Shown here: positions 23,101 through 35,866 of the stretch, one piece after another
Position numbering within the stretch: the first letter of the stretch is position 1
Layout: each line of letters starts with the position of its first letter
Notes under the pieces: generated by a model
Database searches by the model: none
What the model was told of the DNA's origin: nothing
What the model saw: only the letters and a program-made list of their open reading frames with translations
Program-made: the position numbers and the translations under genes
DNA from: Earliella scabrosa
Taxonomy: Eukaryota > Basidiomycota > Agaricomycetes > Polyporales > Polyporaceae
NCBI GenBank assembly: GCA_022605405.1
Contig: JABYQQ010000002.1
Span: 3,534,001-3,598,000, forward strand
Direction of reading: 5' to 3'
DNA: 64,000 nt

Positions 23101-24882
23101 GCATCAGGTCAAGGTAACGAAGCGTCCAGGCGTCATCGTCGCTGATCCGGCGCATAACGTTCTCTCCGTCCTGTACTTGCACAGGCTGCTGTTGTTCGTC
23201 GATCTTCTGCAAATAGTAATCATGGATGGCGAGGACAAGGTGTCGCGCTTTCACGATGCCTCGCCAACGCTACGTGCCCGCAATCTGAATGTCAGCGCTG
23301 GACACGACAAGGGTAGCACGTACTTGCCATGTCCTTCCAAATCTCGTACAGGTCCTGCGCAACATGTCAGGCTATCGGTAATCACGAGAACATCGGGCGA
23401 CGTACGGGATCGATGATTCTATCGTGTGGCCCAGCAGGCACGGAGCTCACCACTCGGTCGCCTTCGTGCACGACAATCTTCCTCATCACTTCGACCAATT
23501 CGCGTTGCTGCATCTCGAACTTGCGCTCGAAGATTTTGAAGTTTTTGCGAATGGACACAGCGGGCGTGTCGGCCAGATCTTGCTGAAGCAAGCGTAGCTG
23601 CTCTTGTGGATCTGGCAATTCAGGCTGTGGCGAGACGCGATAGCCGTATAGGTCTTCGTGATGGGATTCTCCGGGAGGCGCACCGGGGTAGTGCATTGAG
23701 CTCATGCCGTACGGTTGGTCCACGCGAGAGCCAAGATTAATCCATGGCTGGACGCTTCGTGGGTCGCGACGTGTCCTGCTCCGGGTGGAGCCGACCACAT
23801 CGCCGTATGCATAGCTATACCCAGATCTACGATAACCTCTGCTCGTTGACTTGTACGCAGTGCCGAAAGCAGAGGGCGCCGTCCGTTCTCGTTCGAGAAG
23901 ATCGTCCATAGTGGTAGCGTCCTGCAGGACGCTGTCGAGCCCGCCAGCCTTGGTGATGATCATTCGAAGGGTTTGGTACTCTGGGGAGGTAGCCTTCGCG
24001 AAGAACTCTAAGACAACGTCCATCCTTAAAGAGCGAATGATCAGATCTGCCAATGTACTACATGAATTAGGAGAGCCTTACCGAGACAACAATGCATCGA
24101 GCTTGTCGTTTACGCGATCAACAGCCAAGCCAGTGTGGATGCAAACCGCGAAGGAGAACGCGGTCTTACGATCGGCAAAAAGCTGGACGTATCCCTTGAG
24201 GGTATCGTCCCAGATGGCCCCCTTGAGCACCTTGACGAGGAGTCGTTTCTTCATATACGTGTCACAGACATTCGCGCATTCTTTGATGTCGCCTGCCGTC
24301 TCTTTCACGAGACCCGCGAGACGGTCACCGATGGTGATCCCATCCCGCCCCACGTGGTTCGGACGCACTTCTTGCAGCCTGCACACAGGGAGCGATGTTG
24401 GCGGAGGATGGTGTGGAGACTTGGAGGACGTACTGAAGCAGAGCAGACATCATGTTCTTCATCTCGAGAAAGAGGAGATTGACCTTCTTGTCGTTGTCCC
24501 TCCGCTTCACCTCGAGTTCGAGCACCACTTTGAAGGCGCCCACGGCAACTTGAATGCCGTCACATAAGTTCAGTTGAGCACATCAAAAAGCAGATGGACG
24601 GTACGCACTGCCAACGTATGGGTGGATCTTCGAGACTTCGTCGAGTGCTCTTACGAGCGCTGGCAAACTGTCCACGAGTGAGTTGACGCCATCGAATAGA
24701 AGGCCGACACCGGTGCTATTGTCCGCTGCATCTCCTGCGGCGTTGGTCAGGTCGACCGCTCGTCCGCGTTTCGTGTCGGAAGTTGAACGAGGCTCCGCCG
24801 CGGTAGAGCTTTCATGGAGCACCCGTTGCGCGTCGTGAACATGATGCTGCATCTTCGTGTCGAGCAGTTCAGCGGAGGCCAT
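20179..24882 (-). CDS. EF-hand and ZZ-type zinc-finger protein (complete paralogue of the left-edge gene)
   Basis: Eleven exons on the minus strand: 24882-24609, 24548-24434, 24378-24082, 24024-23406, 23354-23324, 23259-23001, 22880-22539, 22422-22194, 22138-21939, 21890-20596 and 20540-20179. They give 1340 residues with all phases agreeing. The N-terminus holds a helical segment with ELEVKRRDNDKKV. One canonical EF-hand loop, DDDASGYVTIQE, lies about 540 residues in and should bind calcium. After a helical middle part comes a region shared with the gene at 1-2104, and then a ZZ-type cluster (CIGC, CWICSEC, CAAC, H..THTLL) and a coiled coil at the end. The last intron starts with GC rather than GT (GAAG|GCGAGT); it is the only choice that keeps the zinc-finger frame. 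One exon is 31 bases. Likely a calcium-responsive scaffold. The true function is unknown. Confidence 0.85.
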
Positions 24883-26119
24883 TTCTGATGAGCGTAGAGC
24901 GTACGTGCTGTATGTCGGTTTTCGAAGTCAGGATGTCTGGCCCAGGCTGTCCAGATGATGAACGCTCGCCTGAAATTTAGACGATGTAGGTGTTGGAATA
25001 GACCGCAGCTTGTGCCATGGCATACTACATGCTGGGATCACGTATGACACCCAAATGTGACGCTGGGATGGAGCAAGAAGCCAGAGTACTTATGGCACGA
25101 GTGGATAGTTGGCGTCGAAGAGGAGCCATCTTTTATAACACACCTCTAAGGCGATGTTGCATACCTCGATGTTCTGATCTTTCGACCCCGGCGCCGCATA
25201 CGCCGCACAGAATCCATCGCGGAGCGATGGCGCAGAGGGCTCACAGAGGATGCAAATTGGTTCAAATCCAAGAGTCGAACCTGGAAAGGTGTGCCTCGGT
25301 TATCGCCGACGGGCTAGCGCTCGTTGGCTCGAGCACTCACTGCAACGATTGTCCGTCTGCAAACAAACAGTACAGGGGACTGAATATCGATCAGCTTCGA
25401 GTGGATTGGATGTCGGAGACGTGGGGCCCACCACTGAATAGTATGGAGAAGCTCATAGTTGCTTGTCGACTACTAACTCCCGGGCCGAAGGTCGCCAGCG
25501 TGGAGCAGTGGAAGGCTGCGGTCCAGCGGCCCATTTGGAATCAACTGTTACTGCGACTGATGTGCTGTCGACGCCGATCTGGAGCTCGACTCAACTCGCG
25601 TCAGTCGGGTCGAAGCACAACCGCGGTCCACGACGTCGACCGTGTGGTGGAACGGGCAGTGACAGATGCGCGAAGAGCTCGGCGGAGTCTGCAACTTTGA
25701 TGAGTACTTGAGCTTGTGTATTCGCATTGGGAACGGACCGAATGACCAGAGTATGTATGTACAGTATGTTTGGCTGCCCGGGTGTTAGCTGCAGAGGGAT
25801 GCAATTGTAGTGTACACGCACGCACGCACGGATTGCGCTCGAGCATTATAGACAGAAATATTGTGAACTACCGTACTCGCCCTCGAACCCCAAGTGTGTG
25901 CGCATGCGACTCCGTACCAAGACCTAGGTGAAGATAATGCCGCAGACGTTGATGTCGGTAATGGACGGTGCACGTGCGATGATGTCAAGATGGTGTGTGG
26001 GTGTCGCTATATGCAGTGGTGGCCTGTGGAAGGCTGAGAACAAGAGAATGTGGTGGATACAGAGCAGGGGACCTTGCGTTGGGAACCTCCTCGGTCTCCC
26101 TGTGCTGAGCGACGGGGGA
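24883..26119. other. Intergenic region, no gene recognised
   Basis: The region is upstream of the EF-hand/ZZ gene and downstream of the SWIB gene. A plus-strand frame at 25017-25700 has no family features and is probably not coding. Confidence 0.45.
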
Positions 26120-26999
26120 CTAGGAAGCCGCAGGAGCCTCGGACAAGTGCCTTGAGACGCGTCAGACGGAGGTGAGCGCTGTGGCAGAAGGGTGCAAGAG
26201 GACGTACCGTCCGAGCTCTTTGTTCATCTTGAACATGTCGATGCGATCGCACTTGAAGATGGAGCGGAAAGAGTCGTCGCAGATGATCTCTTTCTTGTTC
26301 TCCGGATTCTGCATGTTGTTTGCCTTGATGTGGTCCCAGAGCCCCTTGACGATCTGTGGTCGCGAGAGCTGCTCGACGCCGAGAAGGGCGGCGAGAGGTT
26401 CACTTTGCGAGAGAGCACACTCAATGCGAGGAGACGAGCAGCAAGGCACGGAAGACAGACCTGAGCGCATACTCCTTCTTGAAGCCACCGCCGCGCTTCT
26501 TGGGCTTGTCCTCGCCGCTCTCCTCGCCGTCCGAGTTGACGGTCGCAGAGCTCTTAGCCCCGCCCTTCTTCCCGCGTTTCTTTGTGCCATTTGACTTTGT
26601 CTTGGAGGACGCGGCGCGGGAGCTGCGGGAGCGGCCGTTCATCTCGGTTTGGAGCTGGCGCGCGAGGTCCTCGTCGGCCTGCTCCTGCTTTGTCTTGGAC
26701 TTCTTTGGCTTCTTGGGAGCTGCGCTGGGCTCGCCCTCGGACGCGTCGTCGCGCTTGCGCTTGAGGGGGACGTCCTCGTCGTCTGCATTCTCCTGGGACG
26801 CGCTGATCTCCTGGTAGACGCGCGCGATGACCTCGTCGATGGCGTCCTTGTGGTCCTTGACAAAGTCGGGGGTGACGGAGGAGTCGAGCTCGGGGAGCTG
26901 CTTGCGGACGCGTTTCGCGCTGATCGTCGAGAGGTCTGTGCCAGGCGCGGTGAGGATCTGGCGGATGGTGGGCTCGAGGGCGTCGACGGTAATTGCCAT
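26120..26999 (-). CDS. DEK_C and SWIB/MDM2 domain protein (UAF30/TRI1-like)
   Basis: Three exons, 26999-26461, 26402-26208 and 26150-26120, give 254 residues. Residues 1-65 form a DEK_C-type helical domain (LEPTIRQIL, then ISAKRVRKQL). The middle is Lys/Ser/Glu-rich and disordered with several nuclear-localisation-type stretches (KRKRDD, KKPKKSK). The C-terminus is a SWIB domain (LAALLGVEQLSRPQIVKGLW, IKANNMQNPENKKEIICDD, MFKMNKELGRHL). Yeast proteins with this architecture are Uaf30, in the RNA polymerase I upstream activation factor, and its paralogue Tri1. A role in rDNA transcription or chromatin is inferred. The last exon is only 31 bases. It was chosen because splicing at 26151 restores the usual GRHLSE ending, whereas reading through gives an unrelated tail. 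Confidence 0.88.
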
Positions 27000-28412
27000 T
27001 GTGAACGCTGCACAGAGCCTCTGCGTCGTGGTCGCAGGCAAGAAAAGTAGAAGGGGAGAAGAGAACGGAGAGAGACGAGAGGGACGAGGACTTGGTCTGC
27101 AATGGACCCAGAATGGACCGCGGCAGTTTGAGTCGTGGCAGGCGCCCGGTCACGTGCGCGTCGTCCAGTTCCACCATGCGGGCGCTTGTTGCGATAGCAG
27201 AGCGAGATGGCGGCTTGATTCTGGCCGTCGACCGCTTGTCCTCCGCCCACTCGCGCCCGCTCGCTCAGACGTCCAACCGAACACAGACTACGCTCGCGCG
27301 CTGTGAGTATTTTTTGCGGATTTTTGGGCCGCTGTTTCCGACGAGGTGGCAGTGTGATTGTAGATCCAAGCAGTGCCATCAGACTACTATCTCTCTCACT
27401 CGGACTCTGGTGAGCCTCTACATTATCTTAACAGTTCCATCTTCGCACGACTTGTCCCTCTCCCGCTCGAGCTTTCTCGTCGCCGTCGTCCCTCGCGAAC
27501 CGCGCATCGGACGTGTGCGCCCTTCCCCGCAGAAGATCTTGGCGGCTGAGGGCCCTCTTCGGCGCAACGTGGTCCGCGACCCTGATTCACCTCCGCGCCC
27601 TGCTTCTCGTGCTAATCTTGGAGACACGGCGAGCTCTGTCCAGACCAGCTCCGTCTTCGTGTCCGCTCGGCGGCCCTCGGCCGCGGAATGCGCAAGGATC
27701 ACCGCGCACCGAGTCCTGACCCTATGGAGTGGCTGTCCACCCTCTTGGTGGCGTTGCGCTAAGTATCATCATGTCTTCGATCGATGTTTCTTGCCCCCTC
27801 GCCATCTCTTCATCGAGATCTGAGCCGTAGCAAACTCTTGCGCTCGCAGCCATCGTGCAACCGCGCCGGGCAACACCACGGACCTTGCTACGTGGTAGGC
27901 CATTGGCGCTTGCCATATCCGGTTGGTAGGTGCCGTAATGCTTCGGTGCGTCATGGTCAGACTGCAGCGAGCGAGCGGAGCTTGTAGTCGTCGCTGCTTG
28001 CTGCGTCCGTTCATCACCACCAGAGCACACTGAAGCTGTAGACAGTGAGTGATCCCCTGGTCCGGCTTTCTGAGGTTGGCGTGCGGAGCGCAAGGTAGAT
28101 GGGACCCCCTTGCTCTCACAGATCGCGCAGATCCCGATCTTCAGAGCGCGGTGAGATGGGATGAAGCTGGGAACGCGGCGCTACGCCAGCGCTGTGACCA
28201 CGCTTCTCCTGAGCAGGTCTCAACGCTGTCTCGCCAAGAACGGGTCATTTGGCTCCAAATACCTAGTCGTATACCGAGATTGAGGTGCAAAGGGTGTCAA
28301 TGCCAGATTGGAATCACGTCCACGAGACTCTCCCCTTTCCGTCTTCCTCTCCATCCAATCGATCTTCGCTGCTGAGGTGCTGACGGTGTGCCTCACAGAA
28401 CGCCCATCCAGA
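27000..28412. other. Divergent intergenic region
   Basis: Separates the SWIB gene (minus) from the F-box gene (plus) and must hold both promoters. Frames here are short and lack homology features. Confidence 0.45.
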
Positions 28413-30679
28413 ATGCCCGTGGCGCTCGAGAACCTCCCGGCAGAACTCGTGCTCAGGATACTGGCCTATCTGCCCGTCCAATCTTTACGCGCCCTCCGTC
28501 TCACTTCACGAAGCTGGCATACCTTCTTCACCGACAACGAGTCCACGATCTATCACCACGCTGCTCTTCTCCACCGATTCATCGACTCGATTAACACGCT
28601 ATTGCCCAAAGCCAAGGAGCTCCACCCATTGACCTTCCTCCAGGACGTCCCTAACTGGTACGAGTATTGTGAGTGTCGGTGCCCGGCGCGCGCCATCCGA
28701 GCTGATCAGACCATCTCAAGGCCGAAAGTACTTTCAGCTGCAGCTTAATTGGCTAGGGAAAGGGTCGGCCAGGGCCCGCTATTATGGCGGCCACCCATAC
28801 GACATCCACCGCATTAAAGTGGACGAGACACAAGGACTACTCATCACCACCCACGAGTTCGGAGGCCTGACGGTCTTCGATCTGGACACGGCGGACATTC
28901 TGTGGCAACTCGACAAGGTACGTGCCCCACGCCGCTACTTTGCCGCCACATCTTCACCGTGTGTCCATAGACGTACACCCGGCGGTACGCGCACTGCGAG
29001 TACGAGAACGGCTTCCTCGTCTTCGATCGGATCAGCTCGCACAAGGAGGTCTGGCGCCTCGACGTGTCCTTCGATGCCACAGAGATGCCCACCACGAGCC
29101 CGCCGGACGAAGAGCAGATGATCGCGTGGAAGAAGGCGTCCCGCGCATTCGCAAGCACCGGTCCCCGCGGGCACTTCCGCCCATGGGCCCTGATCGAGAC
29201 GCCCGAGTCCGGGCGCGCGTACCGGTTCGTCTACCCCACGCTGCTCGTCTGCGGGATCCGGAAGGCGTACCTGTGGGACGTGCGCACGGCGCAGCTCATG
29301 CTCGAGGTCGACAACGTGCAGGGCAACGGCGGCGGGGGCGACATCAACTACGTCGAGCTGAGCCCGATGCACGTGCTCGTGTGCTCGACGTCCGCGCTTC
29401 GCGTGTTCAGCCGGCGGAATGGAGAGATGGTGCTCGAGATCAAGTCGTACCAGCTCGTGTACTCGGACGTTCGCCTCGCCGTGCAGCTCGACCCCGCGGT
29501 TGCACGGCAGAAGGTCGCGGGAGCATGCGAGGCAGTGTGTCTTCCTGCGGAGCCGACGATTTCCACGGCGCTGTACACTGCCTCGTATGCAGAGTTTTCC
29601 GCAGGTGAGTTTGTGCTTTTGTATCCTGACTGTCTTGTTCTCCTCTACGGATGTGCTCACCGGGCTCGCAGTACACGTCTCCCGCGACGGAAAGGATATG
29701 ATCGCACAGCTGAGCGACAGCCGGCTCGTCCTCATCCACGACTTGCAGCGCGTCATCAGCGGTGAGGTGCCGCTCAAGACAGCGACGCTCGAAGTTGGGA
29801 AGACGATCCCTCGTCTGGGCGCATCTGACGAGCACTTCTCGATATACCTGGCCTGCGAGCACGGTCGCCTCGGTCTCGTCACTGTGAGTGCTGCATCGTC
29901 TGTCCGGCTTACTTGTGCTGAAAGTGCGCGAGACCTCGGGCGTGTACACCGCGACGCTCGATCCGACGTACCACGGCCTGTACGACGAGGACCTCGTCGC
30001 GGACGGGCGCAGGGAGGTGTTCGGGATCCCGAGGTCGGCGATCGAGGCGGGGCTGTCGTTCCCGTACCTCACGTTCGTCAGCCTGCCGTTCTACCACGAC
30101 CGGCGGCAGCTCGCCAAGGTGACGTGCATCCAGATCACGGAGACGAAGCTGTTCTTCGTCTGGGACGCGATGTACAAGCCCGAGAACATCGACTTCTTCC
30201 GCCAGCTGGGCATGATCGGCCGGAGCACGCCCCCGCCGAGGGTGGAGGAGCTCGGACTGGGGGAGGTCGAGGACGATCTGGAGCATGGCCTGTTTACGAC
30301 GGCGGATACGCTCGCGCAGGCTGCACAGGCTGCTGAGGCTGAGGCGGCGGACGCGGGGCATGTCGCGGAGGAAGATGAGGGCGCCGATGAGTCTCAGGCG
30401 CTCATTCCTTCCGGCAGCGGCGCAGGGAATCATGACATTCCTGGTGGGGCGGGGCCCTCCACAGCGGTAGTCGACGCCAGCGACGACCACGACGAAGCTG
30501 GGGAGGGAGAGGTCGACGATGACGATGAAGAATGGGAAGACGCCGATGAAGGATCCGTCGACGGGGATGTAGACGACGACTTCCCTGAACTGTTCGCTGG
30601 GATCAGGCCCGACAGTGAGATTTCAGCCGGTTTAATTGCTGGTGACGAGGATAGGGCTGATGCACCGTGTTCTGTCTGA
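28413..30679 (+). CDS. F-box protein with beta-propeller-like middle and acidic tail
   Basis: Five exons, 28413-28668, 28721-28917, 28971-29604, 29672-29872 and 29925-30679, give 680 residues. The F-box is at the N-terminus (LENLPAELVLRILAYLPVQS, then LRLTSRSW), which in this family binds Skp1 in an SCF ubiquitin ligase. The middle 450 residues have WD40-like strands (GGLTVFDLDTADILWQL, AYLWDVRTAQLMLEV) and could form a propeller that recognises a substrate. The last 130 residues are strongly acidic (DDDDEEWEDADE). The fourth intron is not obvious. A GTGAGT donor at 29884 leaves only 41 bases and breaks the frame, whereas a GTCTCG donor at 29873 gives a 52-base intron and a total length divisible by three, so I chose the latter. 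Confidence 0.85.
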
Positions 30680-31033
30680 CCAGATAATGTGTCGACCGGT
30701 CCAATCGTGTTTTGTGTCGATTTTAGCCCGCAATAAGGCGGCACGACAAGACTTTCTATTCGTTGTCTCTGGGGATGGACAAGATGTTGTATTAGTATTG
30801 TTAAGAACCAGGGGTCGCCTGCTTGATCTTCACACAGTGCGTGGATGGATGACAGTCAATCGATGTATGGACACGCCGTAGTGATGCGTGGACTTTCAAC
30901 AATCGAAAAGGATGTGTTCGCGGGCTGGTGAGCCTGCGCAATTCGTAACTAACATACAGCCATACTAATACACGTTTACTAGCCTACACAACATCATTAC
31001 CGGCGTAGAGCGGCAATGAGGTGGAACACTCGT
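30680..31033. other. Convergent intergenic region
   Basis: Between the F-box gene and the minus-strand transporter. Nothing recognised. Confidence 0.5.
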
Positions 31034-33803
31034 TCAATACAGGTAACGGAAACCACGCTTCCTCCGCACCGCCTCCTCAAACGTGATTCCCTCCAAGCGA
31101 GCGGCCTCCTCGATCCGCTCGCGCATTGCGCCCTTGAGGTTGTTGAGTTCTTCACGCTCAAGCTGCTTGTTCTCCTGTATGAGGATGTACCGTATGACTG
31201 TACGGAACGAATGGCGGAGGTTGAGATCGGAAGAGAGCCTGAGGATAGAGCGAAGATGCTCACTGATCCCGAGAACAGTCGCGACGGCGAACCCAGCGAT
31301 ACCGATAAACATCGACTGATGGTAGTCGGGTCCCCAGGCGGCCTTCCAGACGTATGAGCCGATCCTGTGCCGCCATACGAGTCGGGGTTAGCGTGCGCGA
31401 AAGCAAGACACCTGAGGGGCGAGTGCGGGTTCCGGGCGACGTACAGGTTTCCAAGGTTCCCGAACCCATTGACCACGCCCATCGCCGCGGAGCGCTTTGC
31501 TGGAGGTCGCGGGATTGCGTTTGAGACCCATACTAGCGTCAACGCAAAACCTGTGCGTAGCGTTAAGCGAGTGGGACGTCGCTCGCCGATGCGGAGAGAC
31601 GTACCGGCGTATCCACTCGCCATGAGGAACATGGCGATGTAACGGCCTGCGATGGACATGGTGGTGGTGCCGATGATGTATGCTACGATGACGCCCCACC
31701 ATGGGACGGCAAGGTGGAAGAAACGCTCCCCGGTACGATCTGCATAGCTATCAGACAATCGAGAGGAAGTGTGGCCGATACGGAGTGCATACCGGCATGC
31801 CATGCGTTGATGCAGCAGACAATGGTTGCGAAAATCCATGGGGGCCTGTGTCGATGTAGTGAGCGAGTGTACCCCGTGGCATGTAGCAAGATATACTCAC
31901 GCGGCAATGAGAAGGGTGACCGTCGTGGAGAAACCAAGGGTTCCAGCGATGCTGTGAGTGAATGCAACATCCGCATGGTTAGTTATGGGGGAGAGATAAT
32001 GTCAAGTGGATTTGTTTACGTTGGGAAGAAGTTCACGAAACTTAGGCCCAGGAGTTGGGCGCAGCCCATGACCGAGAATATGTAGACCTTTGGGTCTTTG
32101 AGAGCCATGATCAACCCTGTCATCATCCTGTCATAATGACACGAGAGGATGTTGCGTCAACGAGATGTAAGGTGTGGTCGCGTAGTACGTACGAATCAGA
32201 AGCAACATCTTCATCAGCCTCGCCGGCATCTTCTGCAAGACGAACCTGTGCCAGACGACGCTGAGCCGGGTTCAACCAGCGTGTGTTGTGTGGCTAGAGG
32301 AAGCAAGCTCAGTCAGCTGTTCGGGCTGTGGAAGACATTACGCACGTAGTCTGGCAGGAGGTATCTAGGACGTTGATCGTCATCATCCGGGCCTCAGTGA
32401 AACAGGAGAATGACACACATTGCGAGAAGTCCAATGACAATTGTGATAGCACCCTATCATGGCGTCAGGTTCGCGCGAGTCCTCCAAGTGGTTGAGACTA
32501 CGATACCTCAATATAGAACAGCCTGTGTCATGTAGGTGGTACAAATTTAGATGAATTGAGAAGGACCGTGCGTAGTTGACGACAATACTACGCACCAACG
32601 CCAGGCACGGATTCCCAGCTTGCCTTCCATGCGGGAAAGAATACCGGCTGCCATCAGCTACGGAAGCCCATTTGCCGGCCGAGGGAAGTATAGATAGATT
32701 GAGACCAAGCGGCGGAGTGAAAACATGGAGGCAGTGAGACATGGCAGGCGAGAGGATCAGCGCAGCGGCGATGACAGCGAATATGAAGTACCATACGCTT
32801 CCGAATGCATTCGAAGTCAGCAAGCCCCCGTATATGATTGCAGATCGAAATGCCAGCTCCTAATATAGCATGTGAGAACATTGACGGAGAAACCGGAAAT
32901 GGGTATTATATCAATAGATGCGGAGTGGGGACTCACTCTTCGGGTATACCATCTTGAGAGAAGGTACACTGCGCCCGGATAAAAAGCTGCCTGTAGCACA
33001 ACAGTCACAACTCATATCACGGAGAATCTAGTATAAAGAGGAGTACCTCCGGAAGGCCAACGAATATCCGGGCAGCTAGAATGCCAGCATAGTTTTTTGC
33101 GACCTAGAAGCGATTACACCTGAGGGTTCCGCTCAACGCCAGAAACAAGCACCAGCACGCACCCCAGTGAGAGCACTCGTGAGTCCCCAGAGCACGACAC
33201 AGAGCGGGATGTAATAGGAAGGCCTGTGCCGAGAGTATGAGTCGGCATACCTCGTCCGTTATATCGGCCTCCGCACCTAGAAATCCTGTTGAGGATCTGT
33301 CGACCAATCAGCGACGGGTCATTGGCAGAGCTATGGGAAGCACCACTAACCATGTTGGATGGTATTTGTGCAGGCACGTAGGACGCGTACAAGACGGCGA
33401 GGACCGTCTCGTATTGGATGTCTATCGGATATCAGTGAACTAATGATCCTCGCATGTTCACAGAGTCTTACCAGATAGACCGAGATCTTGCTCCAAGCCC
33501 TTCAGTCTCGCAGCAGTCACAGCAACACGCTGTGGTGCAGTGAGTGCTTATTAGCACGACTCCATTCAAGAGGGAACTCACATCAATGTAGTTCATGATG
33601 TAGATGAGAATGATCGTTGGGAGCAGACGCATATCGAGGATCCGTACCAGTCGCCTTTCGGCGGCAGGACGAACATCCTCCGACAGCAGCTCGCCATCGA
33701 GCAGGTCTTCCTTCCCAGACTCGGCTGTTGACGGTGGTGTGTTTGAGGAAGGACGACGTTCGACTTCAGAGATCCCAGCATCGGTCTTCTCGTCCAAGGA
33801 CAT
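31034..33803 (-). CDS. MFS transporter, allantoate permease (Dal5-like, anion:cation symporter) family
   Basis: About 20 small exons on the minus strand can be read from ATG 33803 to the stop at 31034, roughly 480-500 residues. The start (ERRLVRILDMRLLPTIILIY then IMNYID) and internal helix segments (PSYYIPLCVVLWGLTSALTG; GILAARIFVGLPEAAFYPGA; VPWWGVIVAYIIGTTTMSIA; GFALTLVWVSNAIPRPPAKR) are those of the Dal5/allantoate permease branch of the major facilitator superfamily, in the plasma membrane. The substrate is probably an organic anion such as a vitamin, ureide or carboxylate, but it is not determinable here. Several exons are under 25 bases (for example ILNRIS and LFYIE). Every exon has a counterpart in the same order in the gene at 44463-47052, so the two are duplicates. 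A TATAAATA box lies 85 bases upstream. Confidence 0.88.
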
Positions 33804-33886
33804 GTCTTTGACTCGAAGCGACCGTCAGAGGAGAGAGCAGACGAATCCACGCCTGTGAGCAACCAGTCTTCACCTCAGTGAGAAGG

Positions 33887-33894
33887 TATTTATA
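33887..33894 (-). promoter_or_regulatory. TATA box of the minus-strand MFS gene
   Basis: TATAAATA on the minus strand, about 85 bases before the ATG at 33803. Confidence 0.65.
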
Positions 33895-34374
33895 CCCCCG
33901 AGGACAGACGCGCTATGTCGGTCTATACATATCACCCGCGGCGGACCGGCGTTCCTCGAGAATCCTTGAACAAGTAGGAGAGACCTGGTGACCGGGGAGC
34001 CTTGAAACTATCTACAATAAAGTCAATGAGGCGCCTGCCGCGAGGGGTTTGTCAGTGCTTCTCGCGGCATCTGTGCGATTTCGTTAGCTCCAGAAGGTGT
34101 CAGGTGAGGACAGGATTCGGTGGCGCTGGAAGTGAACGTTACAGCACTGGGAGTCGCGATTCACTTTCGTCGCTCAGTGAGCACGTTCGTGCCTTGATTC
34201 GGGCCCCTTTACCGGCGTAGGTCATTTTGTATACGAAAACTCACCAATGCTCCAGTATGACTAGTGAAGAGGTTGATTCCACTGGTATCTGCGTCGTCAT
34301 CATGATTGAAGGGCATGCGTGAGGATGAACAGGTGCTGGTAATGGTAGTTAGATGAGAGAAGTATAATATACCT
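33895..34374. other. Intergenic region, no gene recognised
   Basis: Between the promoter of the MFS gene and the 3' end of the PTAR1-like gene. Nothing recognised. Confidence 0.45.
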
Positions 34375-35723
34375 TCAGTCATCGCAGGCAGACCGCAGGT
34401 ATGCAGGCAAGTCCGACATGCTGCAAAGCGTGACGTCTTCCGCGGCGGCTGCGACCCTTCGCACAAACGCGGCGTCCATCTCTACCTCGTTGTCCTACAG
34501 GTTCAACCTCTCAGCACATAGCAAAACCCAGATTGGACCACGCACACTCACCATCCAGAGAGCCCAAGCAAGCCAGCGAACAATGTGACCCCAAGACTGA
34601 GCATCTCCGTTCGTCCCAAGCTGCTCCGCGACGGCCAGGGCTAGCTTCACAAAGGAGTCGCCCGGTGTCCCCAGGCCTCCTTCAAATACATGTTTACGCG
34701 ACCAGTCCACCGAGAAGACACCCCGCAAATAGAGCCAGAGTGACTCGTGCGTCGGATACGCGCGCACTAGCTCGACGGCGTGAAGATGGCCCTCTCGTGG
34801 TCCAAATCCAGCGTCCGGATTAGCGTACAGGCCAGCGTCCATGATCAGACTCGACAACTGGCAGAAATACTGCACCGCTGAGTAGTCCGCGATGTGCCGC
34901 TCGATCCACAGGCGTATCCGCGCCACCTCCTCCCGGAGAACAGCTCGAAGACGAAGGTGTTCGTCCGAGTCCGCGCCGTTTTCCGTGCGCGCGAGGGACA
35001 CGAGCGCCGCCGCGCACTCGTGTCGGTGCGCCCACGCGTGGTAATTGCGTGCGTACGTCTCGCACGCGCGCTCGACGGCCGCGAACTCGTCACGGAAGGC
35101 ATCCGGACGAAGTGCAAGGCCGTACAGCGTGTCCTCGCAGTCCATGCTGGAGATGTACTGTGGGGAAGAGCGATGATCGGGTAGGGGAGAGTGAACGCGG
35201 CGGAGCAGCCAGCGGCGATGATGCCAGAGGATGGACTGCTTCGCACCCTCGCGCAGGGTCAGCAGCGCGGTCGTGAACCGCAGCTCTTGAGCTGAATCAA
35301 GTTTACCCTGCAGCACAAGCCACTTGCGGGCGTTGAGCCCTGTCTGGTGCGCCGGATTGACGAGGAGGAGGACGGCGGAAGCGTCGAGGACCGCGCTGGC
35401 CTCGGCATCAGTGAGCGGCGGCGACGACGGCAACAGACGCGGGCGGACGCTTTGAAAGAGAGTGGCGCTCTCCAGGTACGCTCTGTATGCAGCCTTTGTC
35501 GGTACGCCGAGGTTGCGGTCGATGAAGAGGAAGGGCGCGTGTTCGGGCGGCACATCTGCGAGCCACTCTGAATCGTCCCCCGGCAAGAGCTCGATCGATA
35601 TGCTGGATAACGGTGGTTAGTCCTGTTCTTTACGGTATATCCCACCTACGCACGTACTCACGGAGGAAGATTCAGGAGCTGACCCAGTCTTGAGCTCAAC
35701 CTCACGCTCGAACGGTCGTCCAT
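34375..35723 (-). CDS. PTAR1-like protein with prenyltransferase alpha-subunit repeats
   Basis: Three exons, 35723-35662, 35602-34552 and 34494-34375, give 410 residues with consistent phases. Repeats of the protein prenyltransferase alpha-subunit type are visible: NARKWL, WHHRRWLLRR, NYHAWAHRH and ESLWLYLRGV. They form helical hairpins. The N-terminus (LPPISIELLPGDD, then FLFIDRNLGVP) resembles PTAR1, which in animals partners RABGGTB to geranylgeranylate a subset of substrates such as the SNARE Ykt6. It is not the canonical farnesyl- or Rab-transferase alpha chain. Its ATG lies 143 bases downstream of the HRD3 stop, on the same strand, so its promoter must be very short or overlap the HRD3 3' end. 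The first exon is 62 bases. Confidence 0.82.
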
Positions 35724-35866
35724 CGTGGTCGTTGAGGACAACGGGTACTAGACGCCCGTGGCAAACGCTCGACCTGCAAGTTTTGAAGTTCAAGCACGAC
35801 AATAAGTTTACAATACCACCCTCGTGCAGAGTGCTATATACATGCATCCACGACCACCGGAGTCAC

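Noticed and set aside
25232..25290. GGTTCAAATCC with GGCGCAGAGGGCTC upstream, tRNA-like words
   Set aside because: Stems do not pair and the spacing is wrong; most likely chance.
26179..26207. A 29-base intron in the SWIB gene
   Set aside because: Too short for a spliceosomal intron here. The 57-base intron ending at 26151 gives the expected end of the SWIB domain.
29884..29924. GTGAGT...AAAG as the fourth intron of the F-box gene
   Set aside because: It would be 41 bases and shift the frame. The 52-base choice starting at 29873 keeps it.
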